Source: Elusimicrobiota bacterium (GTDB lineage: Bacteria > Elusimicrobiota > Elusimicrobia > Elusimicrobiales > UBA9959). From it: 16,058 nt of DNA. The notes under the pieces are model-generated. The model was given only the letters and a program-made list of their open reading frames with translations, ran no database searches and was not told the origin of the DNA. This document shows, in pieces, positions 6,394 through 13,667 of this stretch. The position numbers were made by a program, and so were the translations under genes. The stretch is from assembly GCA_030639665.1 (NCBI GenBank), contig DAOWCC010000027.1:1-16058 (forward strand). Reading direction: 5' to 3'. Within the stretch, counting starts at the first letter, position 1; every line of letters begins with the position of its first letter.

Positions 6394-8781
6394 TTATAGG
6401 CTTTGTGACATAAATTTTGCGTATTCCGTTATTGCTTCAATCTGGCTTTTCGCGTCCATACCAGCTTCTTTTAAAACATCGTCCGCTTTGCCGCTTCCAA
6501 GATAACATCCTTTCTTAAACGAATGTATTGTTCTTTTCAAACCTTCTTCATTGCGAACCCAATAATACATGGTCGGCAAAGTAAAGTCAGTCATTCCCAT
6601 GGCCTCTTGAGCCAAACGGGGGGGGAATATTTCGTTTCTTTCTTCTTCATCAAGCATATTGAATAATTCCATGCTTGTCACATAAAAAGCATTCATATTC
6701 AATCCAAGTTCTCTGATTTCACTAAGAACCTCATTTACAAATATTGACCCTACCGCATTTCCTTGAATAACTACCGTGCCATGATAAGGTTTTTGATCTT
6801 TATTAGCCTTCATAATGGGATAAATTCCCTTAATGGCGGCACAAGCTTCGGGTAAACCGAGTTTTGACCTATTGATAAGTATTTCAGCCGGTCTTGAAAC
6901 AAAAGGACATAAGACCGCCGGTCTTTTGTTTAAAGCTTCAATCATCAGCGGCCATATTTCATCGGGAGACCAAGGAGTAAGCGTTATGGAAGCGCCTTTT
7001 GGGAAATTGTCCTGAAGAATCTGTAAAGGTTGAGGGTCGGCGTGAGTGGGGCCGTCTTCTCCCGTTTTAGCGCCGGCATGAGCGTTTATCATTATGAAAG
7101 TATCATGAGGCTTGCCTGTCAACTCATGTTTTGCCTGCTGTCCTATCGCGTGAACGCGGGCCGATATATGTTCAAGAGGAGCCACAAAAGCCGCGTAAGA
7201 TGACGCGACGCCGATATGTCTTGAAAAGGCGCTGACTCCGCTCATCATAGCGCCTATGCCGTCCTCACAAATTCCGCCGCCGGCAAGCAATCTCGATTCA
7301 GGATTTGAATCAGCATTATAAAAACCCTGAGCAAAGCCTTCGCCGACAAATTTAACGCTGGTTGAACCGTATAAATCGGCGGCCGAAGCCAAAATGGCGC
7401 CTTTGCTCTCTTTATTGAGATGATTTAATGTCTTGGATAAAACTTCTCTCAATGTTATGCTCTGGCCTTCTTTTAAATCAAGTTCCGCGGGAACGCTTTT
7501 CGGATTATAATTGTAAATTTTATCCACCTGTCCGGCATCTTTATGAGGTTTTCGGTCAAGGGCGTTTAATCTGTCTTTTGTAAAGGATATTTTTTCCAAA
7601 GCCATTTTAGCTATATCGGGATTTCCTTCAAGAACCTTTCTTATTGCCAATAAGGTATCGTGGAAACATTTTTCAACGGCTTCGGGCGTGGGCTTATCCG
7701 CGCAGAATCTGGGCAATTCAACTTTAAATTTTTCTTCAAATTCTTTTAAGGTCTCGTAGTAGCCGTCCGACGCGAATTTATGCCCGGCTCCGTGAGAAGC
7801 TTTGCCTTCCATTCCGTATTTCCGGCCCTTGATTGTTCTATAAACTATAAGCGTGGGCTGTTTATTGATTTTATTGTGGTAAGCGAAATTTTGAGCGGTA
7901 AGAACTTTCTTAAAATCAAAACCGTCATCCACGAATATTACATTCCAATCGTTTATATAGCCCAATTCCGCGGGCGTCCATTGAACATAATCACCGGGAA
8001 CATTATTTTCCGAACAAACTTTATTGGAATCTATTGAAGCTTGATTCCAATCCAAATGCATAATCACATTGCTGAGCTGAGCTGTTGCCGCCGCCGCCAT
8101 GGCTTCCGCGACTCTTCCCGGCGTCATGCCGCCTTCGCCTTCCAGAATATTTATGATAACGGGTTTTTCTCTAAATGTATCCATCGCGCTCAAACCCATT
8201 CCAATCGCGGCGCCCACTCCCACACCGCTTGGCCCCGTGGCCACTTTAACGAAAGGAACAAAAGGAGTCGGATGACCGTCCAAAGGCTTTGAATTAAATT
8301 TGTTAAAAAGGGGAGTGTCGTTTGTCGGATTGCGCCTAAAACCAAGCAGGTCCTCTAAACGCAGTTGAAATTTTTCTTCAGGCAGAAGTTTAGGGTCGGC
8401 AATACGCAAAAGTTCATTTCTAAGCGCCCACATTGAATATAAGCCCAGAGCCTTATGGCCCGCCGCGTAGACTATAAGATCATTTTCTTTTTTTTCAGGA
8501 TCGGAAATATCATAATCCATGGTGTCAAATAAAAGAGAACTGACTATTCTTCCAGAGGATATGCTGCCTCCGGGATGACCGGACATTGGAACAAAATTAT
8601 AGAGAATGGAGCAAAGCATCCTATAGACAAGGTCTATATTTTCATAAAAAACCAAATCTTCATCTTCAACTTTATACTTGGCATCTTTGATAATATCGGA
8701 AATTTGATAGAAAGCAGCTCTTTTGGCCGATAATGTGAAATCTGATGATTTAACATCTTTGAAAAGCACTTTTGTTTGCAT
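6394..8781 (-). CDS. tkt: Transketolase (thiamine diphosphate-dependent), long form
   Basis: Transketolase moves two-carbon ketol units between sugar phosphates in the non-oxidative pentose phosphate pathway. The 795-residue protein has the expected domain order. The diphosphate-binding domain has 'GHPGGSISS' (68-76), 'AAGHKALGLY', 'TGPSGVGVG' and the cofactor motif GEGGMTPGR (215-223) with Asn246. The pyrimidine-binding domain has 'GGGICEDGIGA', Glu506 being the probable catalytic Glu, followed by 'GEDGPTH' (574-580). A C-terminal domain follows. It is about 100-150 residues longer than usual transketolases, with extra sequence around 350-435. Phosphoketolase, similar in size, was considered, but its signature N-terminus is absent. 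The start has GGAGG 6 bases upstream and is the only plausible one. It heads the minus-strand operon, divergent from aldolase. A C8 run in its coding strand (6618-6625) is in frame here. Confidence 0.87.
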   Translation of the reverse strand: MQTKVLFKDVKSSDFTLSAKRAAFYQISDIIKDAKYKVEDEDLVFYENIDLVYRMLCSILYNFVPMSGHPGGSISSGRIVSSLLFDTMDYDISDPEKKENDLIVYAAGHKALGLYSMWALRNELLRIADPKLLPEEKFQLRLEDLLGFRRNPTNDTPLFNKFNSKPLDGHPTPFVPFVKVATGPSGVGVGAAIGMGLSAMDTFREKPVIINILEGEGGMTPGRVAEAMAAAATAQLSNVIMHLDWNQASIDSNKVCSENNVPGDYVQWTPAELGYINDWNVIFVDDGFDFKKVLTAQNFAYHNKINKQPTLIVYRTIKGRKYGMEGKASHGAGHKFASDGYYETLKEFEEKFKVELPRFCADKPTPEAVEKCFHDTLLAIRKVLEGNPDIAKMALEKISFTKDRLNALDRKPHKDAGQVDKIYNYNPKSVPAELDLKEGQSITLREVLSKTLNHLNKESKGAILASAADLYGSTSVKFVGEGFAQGFYNADSNPESRLLAGGGICEDGIGAMMSGVSAFSRHIGVASSYAAFVAPLEHISARVHAIGQQAKHELTGKPHDTFIMINAHAGAKTGEDGPTHADPQPLQILQDNFPKGASITLTPWSPDEIWPLMIEALNKRPAVLCPFVSRPAEILINRSKLGLPEACAAIKGIYPIMKANKDQKPYHGTVVIQGNAVGSIFVNEVLSEIRELGLNMNAFYVTSMELFNMLDEEERNEIFPPRLAQEAMGMTDFTLPTMYYWVRNEEGLKRTIHSFKKGCYLGSGKADDVLKEAGMDAKSQIEAITEYAKFMSQSL

Positions 8782-8808
8782 GGATTTCCTCCGATTATCT
8801 TGCGGTCC

Positions 8809-8837
8809 TATATAATTTTATCAAAATACGAGGTAAA
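8809..8837 (-). promoter_or_regulatory. Promoter of the transketolase operon
   Basis: On the minus strand TTTACC (8837-8832) is followed by a 17-base spacer and TATATA (8814-8809). The -10 lies 28 bases before the ATG, just upstream of the GGAGG ribosome site. It is back to back with the aldolase promoter. Confidence 0.5.
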
Positions 8838-8872
8838 TTGAAAGAAAACAGGATGAATGGAGAACATAATAG

Positions 8873-8900
8873 TTGCGTTAGGATTAAAAAATAATATAAT
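8873..8900 (+). promoter_or_regulatory. Promoter of the aldolase gene
   Basis: TTGCGT (8873-8878), a 16-base spacer and a perfect TATAAT (8895-8900) lie 37 bases before the ATG at 8938. This promoter would be inside the gene if an upstream in-frame start at 8857 were used, which supports the shorter start. Confidence 0.6.
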
Positions 8901-8937
8901 AACTGTTATTACAACTAACTACTTTCTCGGAGGCCAA

Positions 8938-9927
8938 ATGACCATAACAGCTGAAACAGTTTCATATAAAGAATTGGGTTTTGTTAATACCCTGGAAATG
9001 TTTGAAAAAGCGAATAAGGAAGGCTATGCCATTCCCGCTTATAATTTTAACAATATGGAGCAAATTCAAGCCATAATAACCGCCTGTGTTAAAACCAAAT
9101 CACCGGTTATACTTCAGGTTTCAAAAGGAGCCAGAGATTATGCCAATGCCACTCTTTTAAGATATATGGCTCTGGGCGTTATTGAAATGATGAAAGAAAT
9201 GGACTGCGTTGTTCCGGTCGCTCTACATCTTGACCATGGCGATTCTTTTGAAATCTGCAAATCCTGCATAGACAGTGGTTTTTCATCCGTTATGTATGAC
9301 GGTTCGGCTTTGCCTTATGATGAAAATGTGCGTATTTCAAAACAAGTTGTCCAATATGCTCATGAAAGAGGCGTTACCGTTGAAGGAGAGCTTGGCGTTT
9401 TAGCCGGCATTGAAGATGATGTTTCTTCCGAAGTGTCTCACTACACGGACCCTGAAGATGTTGAAGATTTTGTTAAAAAAACCGGAGTTGACTCTTTGGC
9501 CATATCCATCGGCACCAGCCATGGCGCTTATAAATTCAAGCTTAAGCCCGGCGAATCCGTTCCTCCTTTAAGATTTGATATCCTGGAAGAAATTGAAAAA
9601 AGAATTCCAGGATTTCCCATCGTCCTTCACGGCTCTTCTTCCGTTCCTCAGGAATATATCGCTCTTATAAATCAGTATGGCGGCAAGATGGACAATGCCG
9701 TAGGCGTGCCAGCCGAGCAGCTCAGAAAAGCGGCCAAAAGCGCCGTTTGTAAAATAAACATAGATTCCGATGGACGGCTTGTAATGACAGCTACCATCCG
9801 CAAGGTATTTAATGATAAACCGGGAGAATTTGATCCCCGCAAATATCTGGGCCCCGCCAGAGAAGAATTGATTAAAATGTACGCGGACAAAAACGAAAAT
9901 GTTTTAGGCTCCGCAAATAGAGTGTAA
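8938..9927 (+). CDS. fba: Class II fructose-bisphosphate aldolase
   Basis: The enzyme cleaves fructose 1,6-bisphosphate to glyceraldehyde 3-phosphate and dihydroxyacetone phosphate in glycolysis, or makes it in gluconeogenesis, using zinc. The 329-residue protein shows 'YAIPAYNFNN' (30-39), 'ALHLDHGD' (95-102) with Asp99 as probable catalytic acid and His100 as a zinc ligand, and Glu151. 'GTSHGAYKF' has His195 and 'VLHGSSSVP' has His231, the other metal ligands; the latter also binds phosphate. The length fits the family. The ATG at 8938 is chosen because CGGAGG lies at 8929-8934 and a good promoter sits just before it. An in-frame ATG at 8857 would add 27 non-family residues. The gene is divergent from transketolase, with which it shares substrates of central carbon metabolism. 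Confidence 0.96.
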   Translation: MTITAETVSYKELGFVNTLEMFEKANKEGYAIPAYNFNNMEQIQAIITACVKTKSPVILQVSKGARDYANATLLRYMALGVIEMMKEMDCVVPVALHLDHGDSFEICKSCIDSGFSSVMYDGSALPYDENVRISKQVVQYAHERGVTVEGELGVLAGIEDDVSSEVSHYTDPEDVEDFVKKTGVDSLAISIGTSHGAYKFKLKPGESVPPLRFDILEEIEKRIPGFPIVLHGSSSVPQEYIALINQYGGKMDNAVGVPAEQLRKAAKSAVCKINIDSDGRLVMTATIRKVFNDKPGEFDPRKYLGPAREELIKMYADKNENVLGSANRV

Positions 9928-10007
9928 ACCAGCAATACGGCGTGACAGAAAACAGCGTAAGTAAGTGAATATGAAATATGTGTCTAAGGTAATTCCTTAT
10001 CACCTAT

Positions 10008-10041
10008 CACCGAGTTTTCATATCGGTGTCACTTGTTTTTT
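10008..10041 (+). terminator. Weak terminator candidate after aldolase
   Basis: CACCGA (10008-10013) and TCGGTG (10023-10028) form a 6-pair stem with a 9-base loop. A run of six T follows at 10036-10041, but 7 bases after the stem, so termination may be inefficient and the flavoprotein gene may be partly read from the aldolase promoter. Otherwise 9928-10094 shows no gene. Confidence 0.35.
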
Positions 10042-10094
10042 ACGTATTACCCTATAAACTTATTTCCATATTTACGAAATTTGGATTTTCCATT

Positions 10095-11462
10095 ATGAAA
10101 GAAAACAGGATTGTAATTATTGGGGCCGGAGCGTCGGGAATTATCGCCGCTTTAATGGCGGCTAAAAAAACCGATTGTAAAATACTGTTGTTTGAAAAAA
10201 ATTATATTCTCGGACGCAAAATACTTTCAACGGGCTCGGGGAAATGCAATCTTTCAAATCAAAATATTTCACCGGACAATTACAATTTAAACTCCAGAGC
10301 TTTCCTAAAAAAGGTGTTCTCAAAAGTTAAACCAAAAGAAATATTAAACCTCTTTACCGCCGCGGGATTATATCTGAAAACTGAAGCGGATGGCCGAATA
10401 TTCCCAAGATGCATGAACGCTCAAGAGGTTGTGGATACGCTCAGCCGTGAATTGCAAAAACCAAATATTGAAATACATACACTTACCGAGATTACCGGAA
10501 TAATAAAAAAAGAGCATGGTTTTACGATAAAAACTCAAACCGTTAAACCTCAATGGGATAAAGAGTCTTTTAAACCGGAAACAAAGATATTTGATTGCGA
10601 AAAGGTGATTCTTGCTTGCGGCGGCAAAAGCTATCCCCGTATTGGAGGAGGAGACGCGGGCTATAAGCTGACGCGTTTCTTGGATTTAAAAATCAGCAAT
10701 CTTTCCTGCGCTATTGTTCCTCTTATCACGGATGAGAAATGGCCCGCGGGTTTAAGCGGCGTCAGATGTGATGTTTTGCTTTCCGCTTTCCTGAAAGATA
10801 AACAAATAGGCAAAAGCTCGGGAGAATTACTATTTACCGACTATGGCATATCGGGCCCCGCGACTTTAGATATAAGCCGAGATATTATTCAAGCGCTAAA
10901 AACCGGAAAAGTTGATTGCCGGATTAATTTTCTTCCTGAATTGTCTTTAAAAGAAATAGATGCATTTTTAAAAGAGCGCCTTAAAAAAATGTCCACCTCT
11001 TCAAAAAAAGCCCCATTAGAAATACCTTTTGAGAGAAAAAACACAGCTAATAAATCAGTCTCATCAAATATTTCAAGACAAAAATTTCTAACGGGGCAAG
11101 CAGGCTATTTTTTGAACGGTATTTTTGGAGATAAAATCTCCAAACTGATATTAATCAAGTCCGGAATTGAAGAAAATTTGCCTCTCTCGGAAGCAGGGCC
11201 GGATTTCATGGAAAAACTTATTAAGAATATAACCGCTTTTAGTTTTCGCGTAAGCGAGGGGAAATCTTTTGAGCATGCCATGGCGACAAGCGGCGGCGCG
11301 GAGCTTTCACAAATAAATCCCGAAACCTTTGAAGTTAAAGGACATAAGGGCTTATATCTTGTGGGAGAACTTTTAGACATTGACGGAGATAGCGGCGGTT
11401 ATAATCTTCATTTCGCGTGGACATCGGGTTTTCTTGCGGGCGTTTCCGCCGGCAAAGATTAA
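10095..11462 (+). CDS. BaiN/HI0933-family FAD-dependent oxidoreductase
   Basis: This is a 455-residue flavoprotein of the HI0933/YhiN/BaiN family. It begins with the dinucleotide-binding motif 'VIIGAGASGIIAA' (GxGxxG), an acidic residue ending the second strand ('LLFEKN'), and the family signature 'GRKILSTGSGKCNLSN'. The middle has 'VILACGGKSYPRIGGGDAGY' and 'LFTDYGISGP'. The C-terminus has 'ATSGGAEL' and 'LYLVGELLDIDGDSGGYN', which close the FAD site. Related proteins have been linked to bile-acid dehydroxylation in gut bacteria, but the family is widespread and the substrate here is unknown. The ATG at 10095 is chosen because the Rossmann strand begins directly after it. A GTG at 10026 would add 23 hydrophobic residues not expected for a cytosolic flavoprotein. 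The ribosome site is poor. Confidence 0.88.
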   Translation: MKENRIVIIGAGASGIIAALMAAKKTDCKILLFEKNYILGRKILSTGSGKCNLSNQNISPDNYNLNSRAFLKKVFSKVKPKEILNLFTAAGLYLKTEADGRIFPRCMNAQEVVDTLSRELQKPNIEIHTLTEITGIIKKEHGFTIKTQTVKPQWDKESFKPETKIFDCEKVILACGGKSYPRIGGGDAGYKLTRFLDLKISNLSCAIVPLITDEKWPAGLSGVRCDVLLSAFLKDKQIGKSSGELLFTDYGISGPATLDISRDIIQALKTGKVDCRINFLPELSLKEIDAFLKERLKKMSTSSKKAPLEIPFERKNTANKSVSSNISRQKFLTGQAGYFLNGIFGDKISKLILIKSGIEENLPLSEAGPDFMEKLIKNITAFSFRVSEGKSFEHAMATSGGAELSQINPETFEVKGHKGLYLVGELLDIDGDSGGYNLHFAWTSGFLAGVSAGKD

Positions 11463-11500
11463 GGAATACGAAGCGCGGCTATATGTGATAAAATTCTTTC

Positions 11501-11547
11501 ATTCCCGCATTGGGAAACAATTTGGGTATGGTAGACAATGCGGGAAT
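11501..11547. repeat. Perfect 12-base inverted repeat
   Basis: ATTCCCGCATTG at 11501-11512 and its exact complement CAATGCGGGAAT at 11536-11547 are separated by 23 bases. No T run follows on either strand, so it is not a classic terminator. It sits in the 115-base gap between the flavoprotein and peptidase T genes and resembles a REP-type intergenic element or an mRNA hairpin; which one cannot be told here. Confidence 0.6.
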
Positions 11548-11577
11548 AAAAGACATGACAAAAAGACAGGAGACTGC

Positions 11578-12810
11578 ATGAACTTAAAAAAAGAACTTTA
11601 TTTAAAATTTAAAAGGTATATCGCGATTGACACTAAAAGCGATGCCGATTCAAAAACATATCCGTCCACCAAAGGCCAGAAAACGCTTGGCTCTATTCTC
11701 GCCAAAGAAATGAAAGCCATAGGCCTTAAAAAAGTTCAAATGGATAAATTCGGTTATGTGACGGGAGAGCTTTCCTCCAACATTAAAAAGAAAAATCCTG
11801 TAATAGCTTTTATGGCCCATATGGACACTTCTCCCGACGCAAGCGGGAAAAATGTTAAACCGAAAATTCATCCAAAATATAAGGGCGGAAATATTATTAT
11901 AAATTCCAAAAAAGGAATTATTCTCTCTCCGGTCCAGTGTCCTGAGCTTTTATCTTGCAAAGGAGAAGATATAATAACAGCGTCGGGAGATACTCTTTTG
12001 GGGGCGGATAATAAAGCGGGCATAGCCATAATTCTCACGGCGGTTCAACATCTGATTAAAAACCCCGATATAAAACGACCGACAATAAAAATCGCTTTTA
12101 CTCCCGATGAAGAAATAGGCAAAGGCGTAAACTTCTTTAATGTAAAAAAATTCGGCGCCAATGTGGCCTATACGATTGACGGAGATGTGGCGGGAGCGAT
12201 TGAGGATGAAACTTTTAATGCCGACGGCTTTAAAATAAAAATCACCGGCAAAAGCGTGCATCCGGGAACCGCCAAAAATTCTTTGGCCAATGCCTCAAGA
12301 ATAGCGGCTGACATAATAAATTCCTGGCCGGAAAATATATTGCCCGAAACCACGGCGGGCAGAGAAGGCTTCATCATGTTTACAAGCGTCAAAGGGGAAA
12401 TAGAAAATGCCGAGATAAGCGGTATTGTCCGCGAACATGATATAAGAAAACTCAATATCCTTAAATCTCATTTAAAGGCGATAGTAAATGAAAAGATAAT
12501 TAAATATCCTTTGGCCGATATACAGATTGATTTTACCGAGCAATACCGGAATATGAAAAAAGTAATATCCAAGTTCCCTGAAATCATGAATAAATTGATT
12601 TTGGCGGTTAAAGAAGCGGGAATTAAACCCATAATAAAACCCGTGCGAGGGGGAACCGACGGAGCGAGGCTTTCATTTATGGGCTTGCCTACGCCCAATG
12701 TGTTTACAGGCGGCTTTAATTTTCATGGCCGTTATGAATGGGTATCTTTGGACGGCATGCAAAAATCAGCTGAGGTGATGTTAAATATTGTAAAACAATG
12801 GGGGAAATAA
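11578..12810 (+). CDS. pepT: Peptidase T (tripeptide aminopeptidase)
   Basis: Peptidase T removes the N-terminal residue from tripeptides in the cytosol using two zinc ions (M20 family). The 410-residue length matches the family. Metal-site motifs are 'AFMAHMDTSPD' (His81, with Asp83), 'LLGADNKAG' (Asp145 bridging the zincs), 'TPDEEIGKG' (catalytic Glu179, metal Glu180), 'YTIDGD' (around 200-204) and 'GGFNFHGRYEW' near the end with the last His ligand. The dimerisation domain lies between ('KSVHPGTAKN'). The start has AGGAG at 11568-11572, 5 bases before the ATG; longer in-frame starts back to 11380 overlap the flavoprotein gene and do not match the family. A strong terminator follows the stop. 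The role is peptide scavenging, consistent with amino acid or peptide fermentation. Confidence 0.96.
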   Translation: MNLKKELYLKFKRYIAIDTKSDADSKTYPSTKGQKTLGSILAKEMKAIGLKKVQMDKFGYVTGELSSNIKKKNPVIAFMAHMDTSPDASGKNVKPKIHPKYKGGNIIINSKKGIILSPVQCPELLSCKGEDIITASGDTLLGADNKAGIAIILTAVQHLIKNPDIKRPTIKIAFTPDEEIGKGVNFFNVKKFGANVAYTIDGDVAGAIEDETFNADGFKIKITGKSVHPGTAKNSLANASRIAADIINSWPENILPETTAGREGFIMFTSVKGEIENAEISGIVREHDIRKLNILKSHLKAIVNEKIIKYPLADIQIDFTEQYRNMKKVISKFPEIMNKLILAVKEAGIKPIIKPVRGGTDGARLSFMGLPTPNVFTGGFNFHGRYEWVSLDGMQKSAEVMLNIVKQWGK

Positions 12811-12866
12811 ATAAGAAAGAAATCAGAGGCAGCAAGGTGAAAGCAGAAAGAAAGAATATTTAGAAT

Positions 12867-12904
12867 AAAAAACCCGTCCGCCTGATGGCGAAACGGGTTT
12901 TTTT
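12867..12904. terminator. Strong bidirectional intrinsic terminator
   Basis: A-rich sequence and ACCCGT (12867-12877) pair with ACGGGT and a T run (12893-12904). An inner CGCC-TGAT-GGCG hairpin caps the stem. Runs of A on one side and T on the other let it work in both directions, ending peptidase T from the left and the beta-barrel gene from the right. Confidence 0.9.
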
Positions 12905-12924
12905 ATTCAGACTAACAGCGTCTT

Positions 12925-13485
12925 TTAGAAACTATAGGTAAACTTCGCGGACGGAACCATGTATTTCAGGTTCGACGCTACGAGATGATACCTAATATCC
13001 CCGCCAATCTTCATCGCATCGCCCATCGGGAACATTATGCCGCCGCCAATATTGACTCCGAACTCGGAACTGCTGACAGAGGCGTTTAAAGCAGGCACCG
13101 AGGGAACTTTCATATCCTGGGTGATTCCATATATACCCATTCCGAACAAGCCGTACAAGTTGCCTTTGTTGTCGCCTATGCTGATTTCTTTCGAGGCCTT
13201 TAGATACGGCAACAGACCCCAGGTCGAAATGGAGTAATCGATGCCAACAATGGGGGTGCCATCGCCGCTGGTGTAAAAAAACTCTCCGCCGATAGATAAT
13301 GTGTCGTTTATCTGGTAGCCTTCATAACCAAATCCGAACGCTATCCCGCTGTCTACCAGATCACCCACGTCACCGCTGGTGATTCCGTAACCGAGCATGA
13401 GGCTGCCTTCCTTCTTCATTTCTCCCGCGATTGCGGTGGTTCCGCATACGGAAAGAACAATAAGCATTGCTATTATTTTTTTCAT
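12925..13485 (-). CDS. Small outer-membrane beta-barrel protein
   Basis: This 186-residue predicted outer-membrane protein has a signal peptide (MKKIIAML... with cleavage likely after AIA at residues 18-20). The mature part is Gly- and aromatic-rich with alternating strands ('GSLMLGYGITSG', 'GIAFGFGYEGYQ', 'LSIGGEFFYTSG', 'NLYGLFGMGIYG', 'FGVNIGGGIMFP'). It ends in Phe ('AKFTYSF'), the usual C-terminal signal for barrel assembly. About eight strands fit the OmpA/OmpW-size barrel class, but no specific family is recognised. The ATG at 13485 is chosen because it gives the signal peptide and has AAGGAG at 13503-13498; a start at 13548 would put 21 charged residues before it. Its G+C content is visibly higher than its neighbours: sampled 60-base lines hold 33 and 32 G+C against 24 in pepT and in nifJ. 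It may be transferred. Confidence 0.75.
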   Translation of the reverse strand: MKKIIAMLIVLSVCGTTAIAGEMKKEGSLMLGYGITSGDVGDLVDSGIAFGFGYEGYQINDTLSIGGEFFYTSGDGTPIVGIDYSISTWGLLPYLKASKEISIGDNKGNLYGLFGMGIYGITQDMKVPSVPALNASVSSSEFGVNIGGGIMFPMGDAMKIGGDIRYHLVASNLKYMVPSAKFTYSF

Positions 13486-13571
13486 TCTTATTATAAGCTC
13501 CTTATATTTTAATTTTGTACACTTATGATACAAGATTAACTCTTCCAATTACAAACTGATTTTTTATCCGA

Positions 13572-13602
13572 TTGCTTGAGGTCCCCACAAAAATAGTATA
13601 AT
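13572..13602 (+). promoter_or_regulatory. Promoter of nifJ
   Basis: A perfect TATAAT (13597-13602) lies 65 bases before the ATG within AATAGTATAAT, the same 11-mer as at 123-133. Upstream, GCTTGA at 13574-13579 has ideal 17-base spacing, while TTGCTT at 13572-13577 has 19. The 65-base leader contains no obvious structured element. Confidence 0.55.
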
Positions 13603-13667
13603 AAGTAACGAATTTAGTCATTATTACTTAAAAATCCAACAACGACAACATTAAGGAGTTAATATAT

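Noticed and set aside
6394..8781. Phosphoketolase, suggested by the 795-residue size
   Set aside because: The phosphoketolase N-terminal signature is absent, while transketolase-type GEGGMTPGR and GEDGPTH motifs are present.
8857..8937. Longer aldolase start at 8857
   Set aside because: The extra residues do not fit the family and the stretch contains the -35/-10 promoter; the ATG at 8938 has CGGAGG.
11380..11577. Longer peptidase T start overlapping the flavoprotein gene
   Set aside because: The ATG at 11578 has AGGAG and gives the normal 410-residue protein; upstream residues are a shadow of the neighbour and the inverted repeat.
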